Origin: Paenibacillus etheri | GTDB taxonomy: Bacteria > Bacillota > Bacilli > Paenibacillales > Paenibacillaceae | Length of the DNA stretch: 64,000 nucleotides | Direction: 5' to 3' | Assembly: GCF_001012825.1 (NCBI RefSeq) | Contig: NZ_LCZJ02000036.1 | Span: 1 to 64,000, forward strand | Part shown: positions 50,507 through 62,772 of the stretch, piece by piece | How the letters are laid out: each line of letters opens with the position of its first letter | Position numbering within the stretch: position 1 is the first letter of the stretch | Position numbers and translations under genes: made by a program | Notes under the pieces: generated by a model | The model's database searches: none | What the model saw: only the letters and a program-made list of their open reading frames with translations | Told to the model about the DNA's origin: nothing

Positions 50507-51970
50507 CTAAGCTCCTTTAATTTGTGATTTCAAACGTTCGATGACACGGTTTTGGCCGAGTAAAGCAATCGTTATATTAAGATCACGTCCGTGCGTTTGT
50601 CCGGTCAAAGCTACACGTATCGGCATAAAGAGTGCTTTACCTTTGTTCCCTGTTTCCTTCTGCACTTCCTTGATCAGAACAGCCATATTGCTAGCACTAA
50701 AATCCTGACAAGCTTCAACCTTAGCCAGGAAAGCAGACAAAACTTCAGGCACTTGGCTTTCAGCCAGAACCTGCGCCGCTTCCGTTTCTAACTCCAGATG
50801 ACTGCGGAAGAATAATTCCGATAGCTCCACGATGTCAGATGCAGATGTCATCTGCTCTTGATACAGCGCTACAAGGCTTTCCGCCCAAATTTGCTGTTCT
50901 TCAGTGAGTTCGGCCGGTATTCTTCCTGCCTTTTGCAGATGTGGAATAGCTAGTGCAGAGATCTGTTTAGGATCAGCATGCTTAATATAATGATTATTCA
51001 GATGCGCCAGCTTGTTTTTATCGAATACAGCCGGGCTTTTGGACAAACGGTCCGCATCAAAAATAGAAATGAGTTCTTCTTTACTGAAGATCTCTTCTTC
51101 TCCCTCTGGCGACCAGCCCAGCAGAGAAATGAAGTTAACCAAAGCCTCAGGCAAATAACCCAATTCGTCATACTGTTCGATAAACTGAATAACGGATTCA
51201 TCCCGTTTGCTGAGCTTCTTGTGGTTGTCGCCAACAATAAGTGTCATGTGACCAAATAAAGGCGGTTCCCAACCGAGTGCTTCAAAGATCATAAGTTGAC
51301 GCGGAGTGTTGGAAATATGATCTTCTCCACGCAATACATGGGTAATAGCCATCAGATGATCATCAACAGCTACTGCAAAGTTGTAAGTAGGAATTCCATC
51401 CTTCTTCACAATAACAAAGTCACCCATTTCCTTCGTGTCAAAAGAAATGTTGCCCTTTACGATATCATCGAATGCATACGTACGATCTGCTGGTACACGG
51501 AAACGAATACTAGCTACTCGTCCTTCAGCTTCAAAAGCAAGGCGCTGCTCTTCCGTCAAATCACGGTGTTTGCCAGAATAACGAGGGGTTTCTCCGCGAG
51601 CGGTCTGTTCTTCACGTTCCGCTTCCAGTTCTTCCTCTGTGCAATAGCAACGGTAAGCCAAACCTCTATCCAGCAAGTCCTGCCAATATACACGATAAAG
51701 ATCCAGACGTTCAGTCTGGCGGTAAGGTCCGTACTCTCCGCCGACATCAACACTCTCATCCCAATCCATGCCTAGCCATTTCAAATACTTAAGCTGGCTC
51801 TCTTCGCCACCTGCGACATTGCGCTTCACGTCTGTATCTTCAATTCTGATAATGAATTTACCGCCTTTATTACGGGCGAACAGATAGTTAAACAGCGCCG
51901 TTCTGGCGTTACCTATATGTAAATGTCCCGTAGGGCTCGGTGCGTAACGCACCCGGACTTGATCCGTCAT
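50507..51970 (-). CDS. gltX: Glutamyl-tRNA synthetase
   Basis: A 487-residue class I synthetase with [17 protein letters not shown] (HIGH) and [10 protein letters not shown] (KMSKS-like). In Bacillales it usually charges both tRNA-Glu and tRNA-Gln, the latter corrected by GatCAB. GGAGGG precedes the ATG. It lies between ispF and the T-box. Confidence 0.97.
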   Translation of the reverse strand: MTDQVRVRYAPSPTGHLHIGNARTALFNYLFARNKGGKFIIRIEDTDVKRNVAGGEESQLKYLKWLGMDWDESVDVGGEYGPYRQTERLDLYRVYWQDLLDRGLAYRCYCTEEELEAEREEQTARGETPRYSGKHRDLTEEQRLAFEAEGRVASIRFRVPADRTYAFDDIVKGNISFDTKEMGDFVIVKKDGIPTYNFAVAVDDHLMAITHVLRGEDHISNTPRQLMIFEALGWEPPLFGHMTLIVGDNHKKLSKRDESVIQFIEQYDELGYLPEALVNFISLLGWSPEGEEEIFSKEELISIFDADRLSKSPAVFDKNKLAHLNNHYIKHADPKQISALAIPHLQKAGRIPAELTEEQQIWAESLVALYQEQMTSASDIVELSELFFRSHLELETEAAQVLAESQVPEVLSAFLAKVEACQDFSASNMAVLIKEVQKETGNKGKALFMPIRVALTGQTHGRDLNITIALLGQNRVIERLKSQIKGA

Positions 51971-52022
51971 TATATTCCCTCCGCTTCATATGGTTAAACT
52001 ACAATTTACTACTTAGACCATC

Positions 52023-52511
52023 TCAAGATGATATCACATCTTGGAGTAGACAGACAATAGATTGTGCGGCAATTCCTTCGCCACGACCGGCAAAACCAAG
52101 CTGCTCAGTAGTGGTAGCTTTAACATTCACCTTGGACGGGTCCGCGTGAAGCGCACGAGCGATGATCTCCGTCATCTGAGGAATATAGGGTGCCATTTTT
52201 GGTTTTTGTGCAATAATCGTTGAATCGATATTTCCAAGCTTATAACCACGCTCGCTAGCAAGCGCCCACACTTGTTCTAATAATTTCAAGCTATCCGCGT
52301 CCTTAAACGCTGGATCTGTGTCCGGAAAATGTCTGCCAATATCACCAAGTCCAAGTGCGCCTAGAATGGCGTCACTTACTGCATGCAGCAGCACATCTGC
52401 ATCGGAATGCCCCAGTAATCCTTTTTCATAAGGAATCGTAACTCCTCCAATAATACAAGGTCTTCCCTCTACCAGTTGATGTACATCAAATCCTTGTCCT
52501 ACAGCGATCAT
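52023..52511 (-). CDS. ispF: 2-C-methyl-D-erythritol 2,4-cyclodiphosphate synthase
   Basis: A 162-residue MEP-pathway enzyme. The metal ligands lie in GQGFDVHQL (Asp9, His11), and [18 protein letters not shown] is diagnostic. Its ATG overlaps the ispD stop by 4 nt, so the pair is coupled. Confidence 0.96.
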   Translation of the reverse strand: MIAVGQGFDVHQLVEGRPCIIGGVTIPYEKGLLGHSDADVLLHAVSDAILGALGLGDIGRHFPDTDPAFKDADSLKLLEQVWALASERGYKLGNIDSTIIAQKPKMAPYIPQMTEIIARALHADPSKVNVKATTTEQLGFAGRGEGIAAQSIVCLLQDVISS

Positions 52512-53206
52512 GATTGTCCCTCTCCCCTGTTACTTTCTGTGAATTCTGCAAAATCCAAATCGTCAGGCGTCGTAATCTTAATATTTCTGTAGCTTCCCTC
52601 TACCACAGAAACCGGAATGCCGGCACGTTCCGCTAAGCTGGAATCATCGGTACCTAGGAATCCATCCCGCTCCGCCGCTGCGTAGGCATCCAGCAATTCA
52701 GAAAGACGAAAAGTCTGCGGGGTTTGAATCGCCCACAGACTTCGCCGATCCGGCGTAGAAAGTACTTTGCCTTCGTTATCTACCTGTTTGATCGTATCTT
52801 TGACTGGCACAGCAAGAACTGAAGCACCAATCTGCTTCGCTCGCTCGTAGCATGCCTCAATTTCATTCGGCTGTACAAACGGGCGAACACCATCATGCAC
52901 CATTACCCATTGTGTCGTAAGTTTCAACAATCCTTTATGTACGGAATGCTGACGCTCAGATCCACCAGGTACTATAGCCTTAACCTTGTCCAGCTTATAG
53001 AGCTGTATCCATTCCCGGCAGCGCTCAATATCTTCCTTACCGGTTACGAGCACGATTTCAGAAATCAATTCGTGCTGCTGAAATACTTCCAGCGTATGAA
53101 CGATAATTGGTTTACCCTGCAGTAACAGATATTGCTTGTTCTCTACAGTCCCCATTCGCGTTCCTCTGCCTGCCGCCACAATGACGACGCCTACACTGTT
53201 TGACAT
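52508..53206 (-). CDS. ispD: 2-C-methyl-D-erythritol 4-phosphate cytidylyltransferase
   Basis: A 232-residue nucleotidyltransferase with the CTP-binding [12 protein letters not shown] and HDGVRPFV. It performs the third MEP-pathway step. It is followed by the overlapping ispF, and preceded by yacL at 95 nt. Confidence 0.96.
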   Translation of the reverse strand: MSNSVGVVIVAAGRGTRMGTVENKQYLLLQGKPIIVHTLEVFQQHELISEIVLVTGKEDIERCREWIQLYKLDKVKAIVPGGSERQHSVHKGLLKLTTQWVMVHDGVRPFVQPNEIEACYERAKQIGASVLAVPVKDTIKQVDNEGKVLSTPDRRSLWAIQTPQTFRLSELLDAYAAAERDGFLGTDDSSLAERAGIPVSVVEGSYRNIKITTPDDLDFAEFTESNRGEGQS

Positions 53207-53301
53207 TACTCAGGCTCCTGTCTTTCACGTATATTCCCATCATAACGTGTTTGGCGGGCATTTCCAACCCATAGGACATTTGCCGTACACTTTATCTACG
53301 C

Positions 53302-54390
53302 TTATTGTGCTTTTTCCAAGAGCTTTGGCTTTGCAAATATCATCCGTCCAGCCGAAGTTTGCAGCACACTCGTGACGAGAACCTCCATCGTAGTCCCGAT
53401 ATATTCCCGTCCGCCTTCCACAACGATCATTGTTCCATCGTCTAAATAGGCTACGCCTTGTCCATGCTCTTTGCCATCCTTAATGACCTGAACTACGATT
53501 TCCTCACCAGGCAACACTACTGGCTTCACGGCATTCGCAAGATCATTAATGTTCAGGACAGAGACTCCTTGCAATTCGCATACTTTATTCAAATTGAAGT
53601 CATTGGTAACTACTTTACCTCGCAGTACCTTCGCTAACTTCACCAGCTTACTATCCACCTCAGAGATTTCTTCAAAATCCCCCTCATAGATTAACACCTT
53701 CACATCGAGCTCTTTTTGGATTTTATTGAGAATATCAAGTCCCCGCCGTCCGCGATTCCGTTTCAGTAGATCGGAAGAATCTGCGATATGCTGGAGCTCC
53801 TCAAGTACGAATTCCGGTATAACAATCGTTCCCTCAATAAATCCAGTTTTGCAAATGTCGGCGATCCGACCATCAATAATCACGCTTGTATCGAGGATTT
53901 TATGCTCTTCCAGCCCACGACCTTCTGGTTCAGCCGCTTGTCCCCAGCGTCCAGTTGTCCAAAGTGCAGCTAGCTCTTCTTTTTTCTCCAAACCGATCCT
54001 CAGCCCCATATATCCAAAAGCTAACGTAACGGGTACCTGCAGCAACTGCCCAGCTTTTCCAAGCCAAATCATAGCAGGATATAACAGAAGAGATAGCAAA
54101 AGCCCCCCAGTAAGCCCAGCTGCACCTGCAGCCAATTCATTCATTGGTATACGCGAACAGTACAGAACCGCCTCCTGCAGTTTTGAACCTCCCCATTCCG
54201 CGCATAAAGACCCCGCAAACAAAAAAATAATGGCACCCAGCACCGTAAATAAAATGCTTCCCTCTACAGGTAAACTTTCACTCAGCTTTTCCATTCCCTT
54301 GGGGAATCCTCTTTCAAGCGCATGGTATAGCGAAAAACCAGACCAAGCTCCACATATTAAAGCAAAAGACAATATCACTTTTTTCCACAT
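53302..54390 (-). CDS. yacL: PIN/TRAM-domain membrane protein (YacL)
   Basis: A 362-residue protein with four N-terminal membrane helices (about 1-145), a PIN nuclease-like domain ([15 protein letters not shown], Asp ligands present) and a C-terminal TRAM RNA-binding domain ([18 protein letters not shown]). Its substrate is not established. Conserved next to disA-radA in Bacillales; here pssA lies between disA and it. GGAGGTGCG precedes the ATG. Confidence 0.9.
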   Translation of the reverse strand: MWKKVILSFALICGAWSGFSLYHALERGFPKGMEKLSESLPVEGSILFTVLGAIIFLFAGSLCAEWGGSKLQEAVLYCSRIPMNELAAGAAGLTGGLLLSLLLYPAMIWLGKAGQLLQVPVTLAFGYMGLRIGLEKKEELAALWTTGRWGQAAEPEGRGLEEHKILDTSVIIDGRIADICKTGFIEGTIVIPEFVLEELQHIADSSDLLKRNRGRRGLDILNKIQKELDVKVLIYEGDFEEISEVDSKLVKLAKVLRGKVVTNDFNLNKVCELQGVSVLNINDLANAVKPVVLPGEEIVVQVIKDGKEHGQGVAYLDDGTMIVVEGGREYIGTTMEVLVTSVLQTSAGRMIFAKPKLLEKAQ

Positions 54391-54492
54391 AACCTAACGC
54401 ACCTCCTTTTTATTCATCCTTGAATGATCTATACCTCACCAGTATGTTCCAATTTTCAAGACGATAAACTTAGGGTAGCGCTGGAATTACAA

Positions 54493-54529
54493 AAAGGCTT
54501 TGCCATCCCCTAAGGACGACAAAACCTTT
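54493..54529 (-). terminator. Terminator hairpin after pssA (family 2, copy B)
   Basis: AAAGGTTTTGTCGTCC pairs with GGATGGCAAAGCCTTT over 16 positions with a few G-U wobbles, followed by TTG on the minus strand. It shares the core GGCTTTGCCrTCCC and AGGACGrCA with the hairpin at 11123-11158. Confidence 0.75.
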
Positions 54530-54570
54530 AACTTAATTGTATCGATTAAACCTTACTTCAAGAGACTGCT

Positions 54571-55308
54571 TTAACCGTTCTTCGAATGATACACTTTATC
54601 TTCTGAACGTCTTCTACGACGGTGACGGCGTCTGGCTGTCAATCGATCAATGTTTTGTTTAAAACCATATAACGCGTAAATCCCAAGTAAGACGAAGATT
54701 AGCTTAGCAATTTGTTCTGGGAACACAACGGCAACTGCCACAGCAACAATAATAACTACTGGCGCTCCAACAACCACTTTTTTAGGTAATCCAACCTTCT
54801 TAAAATTAGGATATTTAACAGTGCTGACCATCAAATATGATAAGAGCAATGTAGCCACGATCATAAACGGAGCAGAAACATCTTTATTAAAAAGAGCTAA
54901 TGTGGCAAGTACACCACCAGCAGCAGGAATTGGCAGTCCGATGAAATAACCAGGAACCCCTGGGTGAACATTAAAACGAGCAAGGCGCAAGGCACCAAAC
55001 ACCGGGAAAATTGCAGTTACTGTCCAAGCTAATGCAGAATTTAAATCATGCAGGCTTGAGACGTACATAATAACAGCCGGTGCTACTCCAAAAGAAACGA
55101 CATCTGACAAAGAGTCCAGTTCCTTACCAAATTCACTCTCACATTTAAGTGCACGAGCAACCCGGCCATCCAATCCGTCTAACAGCATAGCAATAATAAC
55201 CATGATAGCGGCCATGCTAACTTTACCGTCAAACGCCATCATGATACCAAACATTCCGAGCATCAAGTTACCTATCGTAAATAGACTCGGAATTGATTTT
55301 TGTATCAT
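54571..55308 (-). CDS. pssA: CDP-diacylglycerol-serine O-phosphatidyltransferase
   Basis: A 245-residue membrane enzyme making phosphatidylserine. The CDP-alcohol phosphatidyltransferase motif is complete: Asp47-Gly48-x2-Ala51-Arg52-x8-Gly61-x3-Asp65-x3-Asp69. Several membrane helices follow, and a basic RRRHRRRRR tail. GAGGTGAAG precedes the ATG. It is inserted between disA and yacL, where B. subtilis has none. Confidence 0.93.
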   Translation of the reverse strand: MIQKSIPSLFTIGNLMLGMFGIMMAFDGKVSMAAIMVIIAMLLDGLDGRVARALKCESEFGKELDSLSDVVSFGVAPAVIMYVSSLHDLNSALAWTVTAIFPVFGALRLARFNVHPGVPGYFIGLPIPAAGGVLATLALFNKDVSAPFMIVATLLLSYLMVSTVKYPNFKKVGLPKKVVVGAPVVIIVAVAVAVVFPEQIAKLIFVLLGIYALYGFKQNIDRLTARRRHRRRRRSEDKVYHSKNG

Positions 55309-55372
55309 TTCTTCACCTCAATTTTCTCACATTGGCCTTCAACAGCTCCAATATTACGTGATTGTATGTTAT

Positions 55373-56449
55373 TTACATTTGTCTGTCAATAAGAACTTGC
55401 TTCTGTAAACGTTTGAGCCCATCCTGAATATTACGAGCCCGCACCTCCCCAATTCCGTCCACTTCATCTAGTTCAGCTATGCTTGCAGACATCAAATTAG
55501 GCAGCATTTCAAACCGCTCAACCAGATTATGAATGATCACATTTGGAAGCCGTGGAATCTTGTTAAGCAGACGATATCCACGTGGTGTAACCACTTCCTC
55601 GGAAGAAATTGCCGTAGAAGAATAGCCCAGCAATCGAGCAATATGGTTGTCATCCATTAGATCATCATCACTAATACGTTTGAGGCCGGCAATAATTTCA
55701 CGAATTTTATCTTCTTGTTCTTCCTTAGCATAGTCTCTGTATAGAAGCCATGCTTCTTCCTCTGTATTTCCAACCAGTTCTTCCATCTGCATGCTGATTA
55801 AGCGTCCTTCGTTGCCCAGTTCATTTATATATCGTTTGATCTCCATTTTTATGCGTAGAACCATCTCTACCCGCTGAATCACTCCAACCACTTCGGCGAC
55901 AGTGACGATTCCCTCATATTCCGAAGCAGACAAATTCGTCAGTCCTTGTGTAAGAACTGCTTTATACTTTTCGAGGGTTTGAATCGCTTGATTAGCCTTA
56001 GCCAAAATAGCTCCGATTTCTTTTAATGCATATCGAATGGAGCCTTGATAGAGGGTAATGATATTGCGGCGCTGTGAAATGGAAACCACCAGTTTACCTG
56101 TTTGCTTCGCTACACGCTCGGCGGTCCGGTGACGAATACCTGTCTCGATGGAAGAGATGGACGAATCCGGAATCAGCTGTGTATTTGCATATAAAATGCG
56201 TTTTAAATCCTCACTAAGAATAATGGCACCGTCCATTTTGGCGAGCTCATATAAATAATTGGGCGAAAAATCGCAGTTAATGGAGAAACCTCCATCCACT
56301 ACCTCCATCACCTCAGGACTATACCCAACGACGATTAGTGCTCCCGTCTTAGCGCGTAGCACATTCTCCAGACCTTCCCGAAAAGGTGTTCCTGGTGCCG
56401 CCAGTCTGAGCAGATCATTCATATTCTCTAATTGGTTATATTCTTTCAT
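55373..56449 (-). CDS. disA: DNA-integrity scanning protein / diadenylate cyclase DisA
   Basis: A 358-residue DisA that makes c-di-AMP and pauses at recombination intermediates. The DAC domain carries DGA (73-75) and RHR (106-108); a helical linker and a C-terminal RuvA-like helix-hairpin-helix domain ([17 protein letters not shown]) follow. It follows radA by 14 nt; RadA is a known regulator of DisA activity. Confidence 0.96.
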   Translation of the reverse strand: MKEYNQLENMNDLLRLAAPGTPFREGLENVLRAKTGALIVVGYSPEVMEVVDGGFSINCDFSPNYLYELAKMDGAIILSEDLKRILYANTQLIPDSSISSIETGIRHRTAERVAKQTGKLVVSISQRRNIITLYQGSIRYALKEIGAILAKANQAIQTLEKYKAVLTQGLTNLSASEYEGIVTVAEVVGVIQRVEMVLRIKMEIKRYINELGNEGRLISMQMEELVGNTEEEAWLLYRDYAKEEQEDKIREIIAGLKRISDDDLMDDNHIARLLGYSSTAISSEEVVTPRGYRLLNKIPRLPNVIIHNLVERFEMLPNLMSASIAELDEVDGIGEVRARNIQDGLKRLQKQVLIDRQM

Positions 56450-56463
56450 AATCTCTGTGCCCC

Positions 56464-57831
56464 CTAATCTAACGCGACCGATAGTGCATCTGCTACGGTA
56501 CTGACGCCAATAATCTGGATATCTTGCGGGTGCTTCCAGCCCTTCAAACTTTTCTCTGGCATGATCACCCGCCGGAAGCCTAGCTTCGCGGCCTCCTTCA
56601 CACGCATTTCCGCGCGCGAAACACCTCTTACTTCACCTGTAAGTCCTACTTCACCGAAGAAAACATCGTAAGGTTTTGTTGAAATATCACGAAAGCTGGA
56701 AGCGATACTAATAGCTACTGCTAAATCAATCGCCGGTTCATCCAGCTTTACTCCTCCAGCAACATTAAGGTAAGCATCCTGATTCTGCAGGAACATGCCC
56801 ATTCGCTTCTCCAGTACAGCGATAATGAGTGCCATCCGCTGGTGATCCATACCTGTGCACATCCGGCGCGGGGAAGGGAAATGAGTAGCAGCGACAAGAG
56901 CCTGAAGCTCAACAAGCACCGGTCTAGTCCCTTCCATACTGGCCACGACTGTAGAACCGGCTACGCCGAGTGGACGTTCCGACAAGAAGAGCTCAGATGG
57001 ATTTTCTACTTCAGTTAGCCCCACTTCACCCATTTCGAAAATGCCGATTTCATTCGTTGAACCGAAGCGGTTCTTTACAGCCCGCAGAAGTCTATACGTA
57101 TGATGCCGCTCTCCCTCAAAATACAGCACACAATCCACCATATGTTCAAGCATACGTGGGCCTGCAATAGCTCCTTCCTTGGTGACATGCCCAACGAGAA
57201 CTGTTGCAATTCCCCGAATCTTAGCGATACGCATAAATCTTGTCGTACATTCCCGAACCTGGGTCACACTGCCTGGCGCACTGGTTACTTCTGGCATAAA
57301 TACAGTCTGAATCGAATCGATAACAAGAAATTGCGGCTGAATTTGTTCAATCGCTTCTTCTATGCTTTCCATATTCGTCTCACATAGTACATATAGCTCA
57401 GCTGACAACGCACCGAGGCGATCCGCACGTAGCTTAGTTTGCCTTACCGATTCTTCGCCCGAAATGTACAGCACTCGCAATCCCTGAGTAGTAAGAGCAT
57501 GCGATGTCTGTAATAAGAGCGTAGATTTACCGATTCCTGGGTCTCCCCCTACTAGTACCAGCGATCCTGGTACGATCCCCCCACCGAGAACACGGTTAAG
57601 CTCACCTATACCTGTCAGTATGCGCGGTTCCTTGTCACTTTCTATACTTATGATCGATTGTGCCTTTTCTTTACTATGAAAAATAGGGGCATTCATTCCC
57701 TGTGTTTTGACTACGCTTTCCGTTTCCTCCACCATGGAGTTCCAAGCTTGGCACCCGGGGCATTTTCCGAACCATTTTGGCGATTCGTATCCACAATCGG
57801 TGCAAAAAAATTTAGTTTTTGGTTTAGCCAT
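56464..57831 (-). CDS. radA: DNA repair protein RadA (Sms)
   Basis: A 455-residue RecA-like helicase. Zinc cysteines 10, 13, 24, 27, Walker [11 protein letters not shown] (95-104), the RadA-specific KNRFG (253-257), and a C-terminal Lon-like domain. It promotes branch migration. Order clpC-radA-disA matches B. subtilis. Confidence 0.97.
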   Translation of the reverse strand: MAKPKTKFFCTDCGYESPKWFGKCPGCQAWNSMVEETESVVKTQGMNAPIFHSKEKAQSIISIESDKEPRILTGIGELNRVLGGGIVPGSLVLVGGDPGIGKSTLLLQTSHALTTQGLRVLYISGEESVRQTKLRADRLGALSAELYVLCETNMESIEEAIEQIQPQFLVIDSIQTVFMPEVTSAPGSVTQVRECTTRFMRIAKIRGIATVLVGHVTKEGAIAGPRMLEHMVDCVLYFEGERHHTYRLLRAVKNRFGSTNEIGIFEMGEVGLTEVENPSELFLSERPLGVAGSTVVASMEGTRPVLVELQALVAATHFPSPRRMCTGMDHQRMALIIAVLEKRMGMFLQNQDAYLNVAGGVKLDEPAIDLAVAISIASSFRDISTKPYDVFFGEVGLTGEVRGVSRAEMRVKEAAKLGFRRVIMPEKSLKGWKHPQDIQIIGVSTVADALSVALD

Positions 57832-57965
57832 TTGTTCTCCTTACGGTCCGAACTTTTAAATTGCGGATATTTTCTTCTAATGAAAGTTTACCATTTCTGC
57901 CCCTTTAACGAAAGGTCATTCGGAATTTGTACTAAATGTATATTTTTAAGTGATAAATTTATATT

Positions 57966-58007
57966 AAAAAAGCTTCCGCCCCTCTATAAACTGAGGAGCG
58001 GAAGCTT
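57966..58007 (-). terminator. Terminator of the ctsR-clpC operon
   Basis: AAGCTTCCGCTCCTC and GAGGGGCGGAAGCTT form a 15-bp stem (one wobble) followed by TTTTTT on the minus strand, 17 nt after the clpC stop. Confidence 0.93.
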
Positions 58008-58023
58008 CATTTATTCCGTTTTT

Positions 58024-60492
58024 TTATTCGGATTCTACTTCTTTTTCAAGCAATGGCGCTACAGGAGCATCCACTTTCTTCACTACAAGTTCTCCGCCAA
58101 CTTCATCAATGTTGAGTGAATCACCCTTTTGGATATTTCCTCTCAACAATTCCTCGGAAAGACGGTCTTCAATATGCTTCTGAATCGCACGACGCAATGG
58201 ACGTGCACCGAAGGCTGGGTCGTAACCTTCCTTAGCCAGGAAAGCCTTCGCTGCATCCGTGAGTACGAAATCAACATCATATTCACGTAGCCGCTTGCGC
58301 AGTTCATCAGACATCAACGTAACAATTTCAGCAATATGCTTCTCATCGAGGGAATGGAAGACGATGATTTCGTCAATCCGGTTCAAGAACTCTGGACGGA
58401 AGCTCTTCTTAAGCTCTTCCATAACCTTGCCCTTCATATTACCGTATTCTGCTCCGGCATCTTGCACCGCTGTGAATCCAAGTGTCGAATTCTTCTTGAT
58501 CGCCTGTGCGCCTACGTTAGAAGTCAGAATAATTAATGTATTACGGAAATCGACTACCCGTCCTTTAGAGTCAGTCAAACGACCATCTTCAAGAACTTGC
58601 AGCAAGATGTTAAATACTTCTGGGTGCGCTTTTTCAATTTCATCAAGCAGCACTACAGAATAAGGTTTACGGCGTACCTTCTCGGTTAATTGGCCACCTT
58701 CTTCATAGCCAACATATCCAGGAGGGGCTCCGACTAAGCGGGACGTGGAGTGCTTCTCCATGTATTCCGACATATCAATACGGATGACCGCATTCTCATC
58801 GCCGAACATGGCTTCAGCCAATGCACGAGCCAACTCAGTTTTACCTACACCTGTAGGACCGAGGAAGATAAAGGAACCCATTGGACGTTTTGGATCTTTA
58901 AGACCCGCACGCGCACGGCGTAGTGCCCGGCTAACTGCCTTAACAGCTTCGTCCTGACCAATTACTCGTTCATGCAGTAAAGCCTCCATGTTAAGCAGAC
59001 GGTCAGTCTCCTCTTCCTTCAGCTTGCTTACAGGTATACCCGTCCAGCTAGCAACAACCTGTGCGATATCTTCAGGTGTAACCTCCGAATCCGTGCGGCC
59101 CTGTTTTTCTTTCCATTGGTTCTTAGTCGTATCAAGTTCTTCACGGATTTTTTGCTCTGTATCACGCAAGGCTGCCGCTTTTTCAAACTCTTGACTCTGC
59201 ACGGCGGAATCTTTCTCCTTGCGGATATCATCCAAACGCATTTCAAGTTCCTTCAGATTTGGCGGGATGGTGTAAGAGTGAAGCCTTACTTTGGATCCTG
59301 CTTCATCGATGAGGTCAATCGCTTTATCTGGCAGGAAACGATCCGGAATATAACGATCGGACAGCTTCACGGCTTCCACAATAGCTTCATCCGTAATCTT
59401 CACACGGTGATGCGCTTCATAACGATCGCGAAGTCCGAACAGAATTTGGACAGCTTCCTCTGGAGAAGGCTGATCCACTGTAATGGGTTGGAAACGACGC
59501 TCCAAAGCTGCATCTTTTTCAATATATTTACGATATTCATCAAGCGTGGTCGCACCGATGCACTGAAGTTCTCCGCGGGCTAAAGCCGGCTTAAGAATGT
59601 TGGATGCATCAATGGCACCTTCTGCGCCACCAGCACCAATCAGCGTATGAAGCTCATCGATAAAGAGTACGATATTACCTGCTTGACGAATCTCATCCAT
59701 AATTTTCTTGAGGCGGTCTTCAAACTCACCGCGATATTTTGTTCCAGCCACTACCGAGCCCATGTCGAGCGTCATGACGCGTTTGTCGCGAAGTGTTTCT
59801 GGAATTTCATTATTGATAATCTTTTGTGCAAGTCCTTCCGCGATAGCTGTCTTACCAACACCAGGTTCACCGATCAGTACCGGGTTATTTTTAGTCCGGC
59901 GACTCAGTACCTGAATAACACGTTCAATTTCCTTGCTACGGCCGATAACTGGGTCTAGATTGCCCTCCTTAGCATAGGCGGTCAAATCCCGCGCAAGACC
60001 ATCTAGGGTCGGTGTGCTGACGTTAGCCGGAGTCCCACTATGACTAGAGGCAGCCTCACTGCTTCCCAGGAGCTGAAGTACTTGTTGACGAGCTTTATTC
60101 AAGCTGATGCCGAGGTTATTAAGCACACGAGCCGCGACACCTTCTCCTTCACGGATAAGTCCAAGCAGAATATGCTCAGTGCCAACATACGTATGACCCA
60201 GTTTGCGGGCTTCGTCCATCGACAGCTCAATCACTTTTTTAGCGCGAGGAGTATAAGCAATGTTCGTAGGCTGTTCTTGACCTCTGCCAATTAGTGTCTC
60301 CACTTCGTCCTGGATTTTTTCAAGACCTAGCCCTAAAGCAATTAATGCCTTAGCAGCAATGCCGTCTCCTTCACGAATAAGTCCGAGCAAAATATGTTCT
60401 GTGCCAATATTGTTGTGTCCTAAACGAACAGCTTCTTCCTGCGCCAGCGCTAGCACTTTTTGTGCGCGTTCCGTAAATCTTCCAAACATCAT
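58024..60492 (-). CDS. clpC: ATP-dependent Clp protease ATPase subunit ClpC
   Basis: An 822-residue AAA+ unfoldase for ClpP. Two N-terminal Clp_N repeats, first Walker A GEPGVGKT (208-215) with FIDE (277-280), a UVR/M-domain (about 418-460) that binds MecA or McsB, and second Walker A GPTGVGKT (545-552). Two adjacent ATGs are possible; the first gives the usual MMFGRFT start. Last gene of the CtsR operon. Confidence 0.97.
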   Translation of the reverse strand: MMFGRFTERAQKVLALAQEEAVRLGHNNIGTEHILLGLIREGDGIAAKALIALGLGLEKIQDEVETLIGRGQEQPTNIAYTPRAKKVIELSMDEARKLGHTYVGTEHILLGLIREGEGVAARVLNNLGISLNKARQQVLQLLGSSEAASSHSGTPANVSTPTLDGLARDLTAYAKEGNLDPVIGRSKEIERVIQVLSRRTKNNPVLIGEPGVGKTAIAEGLAQKIINNEIPETLRDKRVMTLDMGSVVAGTKYRGEFEDRLKKIMDEIRQAGNIVLFIDELHTLIGAGGAEGAIDASNILKPALARGELQCIGATTLDEYRKYIEKDAALERRFQPITVDQPSPEEAVQILFGLRDRYEAHHRVKITDEAIVEAVKLSDRYIPDRFLPDKAIDLIDEAGSKVRLHSYTIPPNLKELEMRLDDIRKEKDSAVQSQEFEKAAALRDTEQKIREELDTTKNQWKEKQGRTDSEVTPEDIAQVVASWTGIPVSKLKEEETDRLLNMEALLHERVIGQDEAVKAVSRALRRARAGLKDPKRPMGSFIFLGPTGVGKTELARALAEAMFGDENAVIRIDMSEYMEKHSTSRLVGAPPGYVGYEEGGQLTEKVRRKPYSVVLLDEIEKAHPEVFNILLQVLEDGRLTDSKGRVVDFRNTLIILTSNVGAQAIKKNSTLGFTAVQDAGAEYGNMKGKVMEELKKSFRPEFLNRIDEIIVFHSLDEKHIAEIVTLMSDELRKRLREYDVDFVLTDAAKAFLAKEGYDPAFGARPLRRAIQKHIEDRLSEELLRGNIQKGDSLNIDEVGGELVVKKVDAPVAPLLEKEVESE

Positions 60493-60527
60493 ATCTCCTG
60501 CACCTCCATGAATAGTAAATATCTATA

Positions 60528-61592
60528 TTAATGTTGTGTTCCCAGTGTCTCTCGGAGCAGTTTTGCCCGATACATATCTCGTTCAGTGGCGTTCAACTCA
60601 TCACCGAACATCTTTTGCAGAAATCCTGGCTGTGTCTTAACGTTAAGTTCATTAAGCACTGAAATCGAAAGACCTTCCAGAATGCCAAGGTCAACCCCAA
60701 GTCTCACATCAGACAGTCGTTGTGCAGATTCTTTAAGCTCCATAAGAGCTGCATAACATAAAATCCCATAAGAACGCTTCACTCGGTCTGTTATTCTCAG
60801 TGCGGAATCAACAAGCAGCCGTTCACGGGCATTTCGCTCATGCTCTATAATCTGCGTAACTACACTGTGAAGGTTCTCTATAATTTCACTTTCCGTTTGA
60901 CCAAGGGTGATCTGATTTGAAATTTGAAAGATGTTCCCTACTGCTTCGCTGCCCTCACCGTAAATTCCTCTTACAGTCAATCCTACTTGGTTCACTGCAG
61001 ACAATATACGATTGATCTGATGAGTCATTACAAGCGCTGGTAGATGCAGCATTACCGAGGCACGAAGCCCTGTACCCACATTAGTGGGACAACTAGTCAA
61101 ATATCCTCTTTTATCATCAAAAGCGTAATTGACAGCTGCCTCAAATATATCATCGATCGCCGTCGCACGTTCCCAAGCTTCTCTAACCTGAAGACCAGGA
61201 AACAGACATTGGATTCGCAGATGGTCTTCTTCGTTAATCATGATGCTGACCGACTCATCTTCATTTAATAAGACAGCCGCACTGCGCGAATCATTAGCCA
61301 AGTTAGGACTGATTAGATGCTTCTCAACCAGTACCTTTTTGTCCAGTTCATTCACTTCATCAAGCTTTAGGAGTTGAAAAGATCCGAAATCTGCAGCTGC
61401 TTCCTCATGAAACACAGGAGCCAGCAGCTCTAATACTTCTTCCGATTGCTCTAATGAAGCCAGCATCGGGAACGGAAGATGCTCTAGATTACGGGCAATA
61501 CGCATACGACTGCTAATTACAATCTCGGAGTGACTACCTCCAGAGCGCATCCAATCACTAAGCGCTTGTTCAGTAAATCGGAGACTTGACAT
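60528..61592 (-). CDS. mcsB: Protein-arginine kinase McsB
   Basis: A 354-residue guanido-kinase-fold enzyme that phosphorylates arginine residues, tagging proteins (including CtsR) for ClpCP. SSRMRIARN and SCPTNVGTGLRAS, with the catalytic Cys168, are present. It lies between mcsA and clpC and needs McsA for activity. Confidence 0.96.
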   Translation of the reverse strand: MSSLRFTEQALSDWMRSGGSHSEIVISSRMRIARNLEHLPFPMLASLEQSEEVLELLAPVFHEEAAADFGSFQLLKLDEVNELDKKVLVEKHLISPNLANDSRSAAVLLNEDESVSIMINEEDHLRIQCLFPGLQVREAWERATAIDDIFEAAVNYAFDDKRGYLTSCPTNVGTGLRASVMLHLPALVMTHQINRILSAVNQVGLTVRGIYGEGSEAVGNIFQISNQITLGQTESEIIENLHSVVTQIIEHERNARERLLVDSALRITDRVKRSYGILCYAALMELKESAQRLSDVRLGVDLGILEGLSISVLNELNVKTQPGFLQKMFGDELNATERDMYRAKLLRETLGTQH

Positions 61593-61620
61593 GTCATATC
61601 CCCCCTATATATCAAAGACT

Positions 61621-62145
61621 TTACTCTTGTGTTATTTCTTTTTCAAGTTTACGAATCTGATCTCGCAGCTCCGCTGCTTTCTCGAATTCTTCTTGTATAA
61701 TACTTTGCTGTAATTCCTGCTTGAGCTCATCAATTTGGCGTTTGAATACAATCTGAGCTCCTGCACGTTTCGGTATCTTACCTACATGTGAAGTACTGCC
61801 ATGCACTCGTTTAAAAAGCGGGTCCAGCGCGCTGTTAAAATACTTATAACAGGAACTACAGCCAAAACGACCTAATTTGCTGAACTGAGAGTACGTCATC
61901 CCACAATTCTCACATTGCAAACTCTGCGTAGTCTTCGTTGCAGCCGACTTCTCCTTGCCGGCACCTTCAAGATCAAGCAGACCTGACAGCAGACTGTGGA
62001 TGGAGAATCCCCCAGCCGTTCCGGGAATGAGTTCACCCTTCTCCCGTGCACAGCTCTCGCAGATATGAAACTCGGTCTTCTCTCCATTCACGATCTTAGT
62101 GAAGTGGAGTGTTGCCGGCTTGACGCCACATTCCTGGCATTGCAT
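61621..62145 (-). CDS. mcsA: McsB activator McsA
   Basis: A 174-residue protein with two zinc-finger pairs (CQEC...CESC and CENC...CSSC) and a C-terminal UVR motif (LQQSIIQEEFEKAAELRDQI). It activates McsB and, with CtsR, senses thiol or heat stress. ATG 62145 is used after GGGAGGGG; the longer frame to 62175 overlaps the ctsR stop without a site. Confidence 0.94.
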   Translation of the reverse strand: MQCQECGVKPATLHFTKIVNGEKTEFHICESCAREKGELIPGTAGGFSIHSLLSGLLDLEGAGKEKSAATKTTQSLQCENCGMTYSQFSKLGRFGCSSCYKYFNSALDPLFKRVHGSTSHVGKIPKRAGAQIVFKRQIDELKQELQQSIIQEEFEKAAELRDQIRKLEKEITQE

Positions 62146-62175
62146 AAGCGAAAGCCCCTCCCTTATGGTTGACAA

Positions 62176-62637
62176 TTATTTGCCTAACAAAGAGATTAAC
62201 ATCGCCTTCATAATCTTGGCACGAATCTCATCCCGGTATGGAATCTTAACCGTTAGGCATTCCCGAGAAACAGCAGCGCGCATAAGACACGCTTCACGCT
62301 TACTTAGAAAACCAGCTTCCTCCAGCTGATAAATCAGACCTTCAGCAGCGTTCTGATCAATCCCGCCACCTATAGTATGGTTTAAATGGGCATGCAGTGC
62401 CACGTTTGGTGGTAATTCAAAACGTTGAATACGAATATATCCCCCGCCACCCCGCTTACTTTCCACCACATAACCTTTTTCCAGAGTAAAGCGTGTACTG
62501 ATGACATAATTGATCTGTGACGGTACGCATGAGAACTGGTCCGCCAGGTCATTTCGCTGGATTTCCACCGTACCTTCGGGACTTTCATGCAAAATATTCT
62601 TCAGATATTGTTCGATAATATCAGAGATATTGCGCAT
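62176..62637 (-). CDS. ctsR: Transcriptional repressor CtsR
   Basis: A 153-residue repressor of heat-shock genes. N-terminal winged helix with the glycine-rich heat sensor RGGGGYIRI. ATG 62637 is chosen, 7 nt after GGAGG, over GTG 62640. It heads the operon and represses it through the upstream CtsR box; McsB and ClpCP inactivate it on stress. Confidence 0.96.
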   Translation of the reverse strand: MRNISDIIEQYLKNILHESPEGTVEIQRNDLADQFSCVPSQINYVISTRFTLEKGYVVESKRGGGGYIRIQRFELPPNVALHAHLNHTIGGGIDQNAAEGLIYQLEEAGFLSKREACLMRAAVSRECLTVKIPYRDEIRAKIMKAMLISLLGK

Positions 62638-62772
62638 CACTCATCCTCCAGTGCTTATCTTTATAATACCGATTGCAACTTGCATTCATAATGACAATGG
62701 TCTTTAATTGAACTTAAACATTTGTGGATAATCCCACGCGTTCAGAGGATCGGATCGATGTCATTAAGTTTC

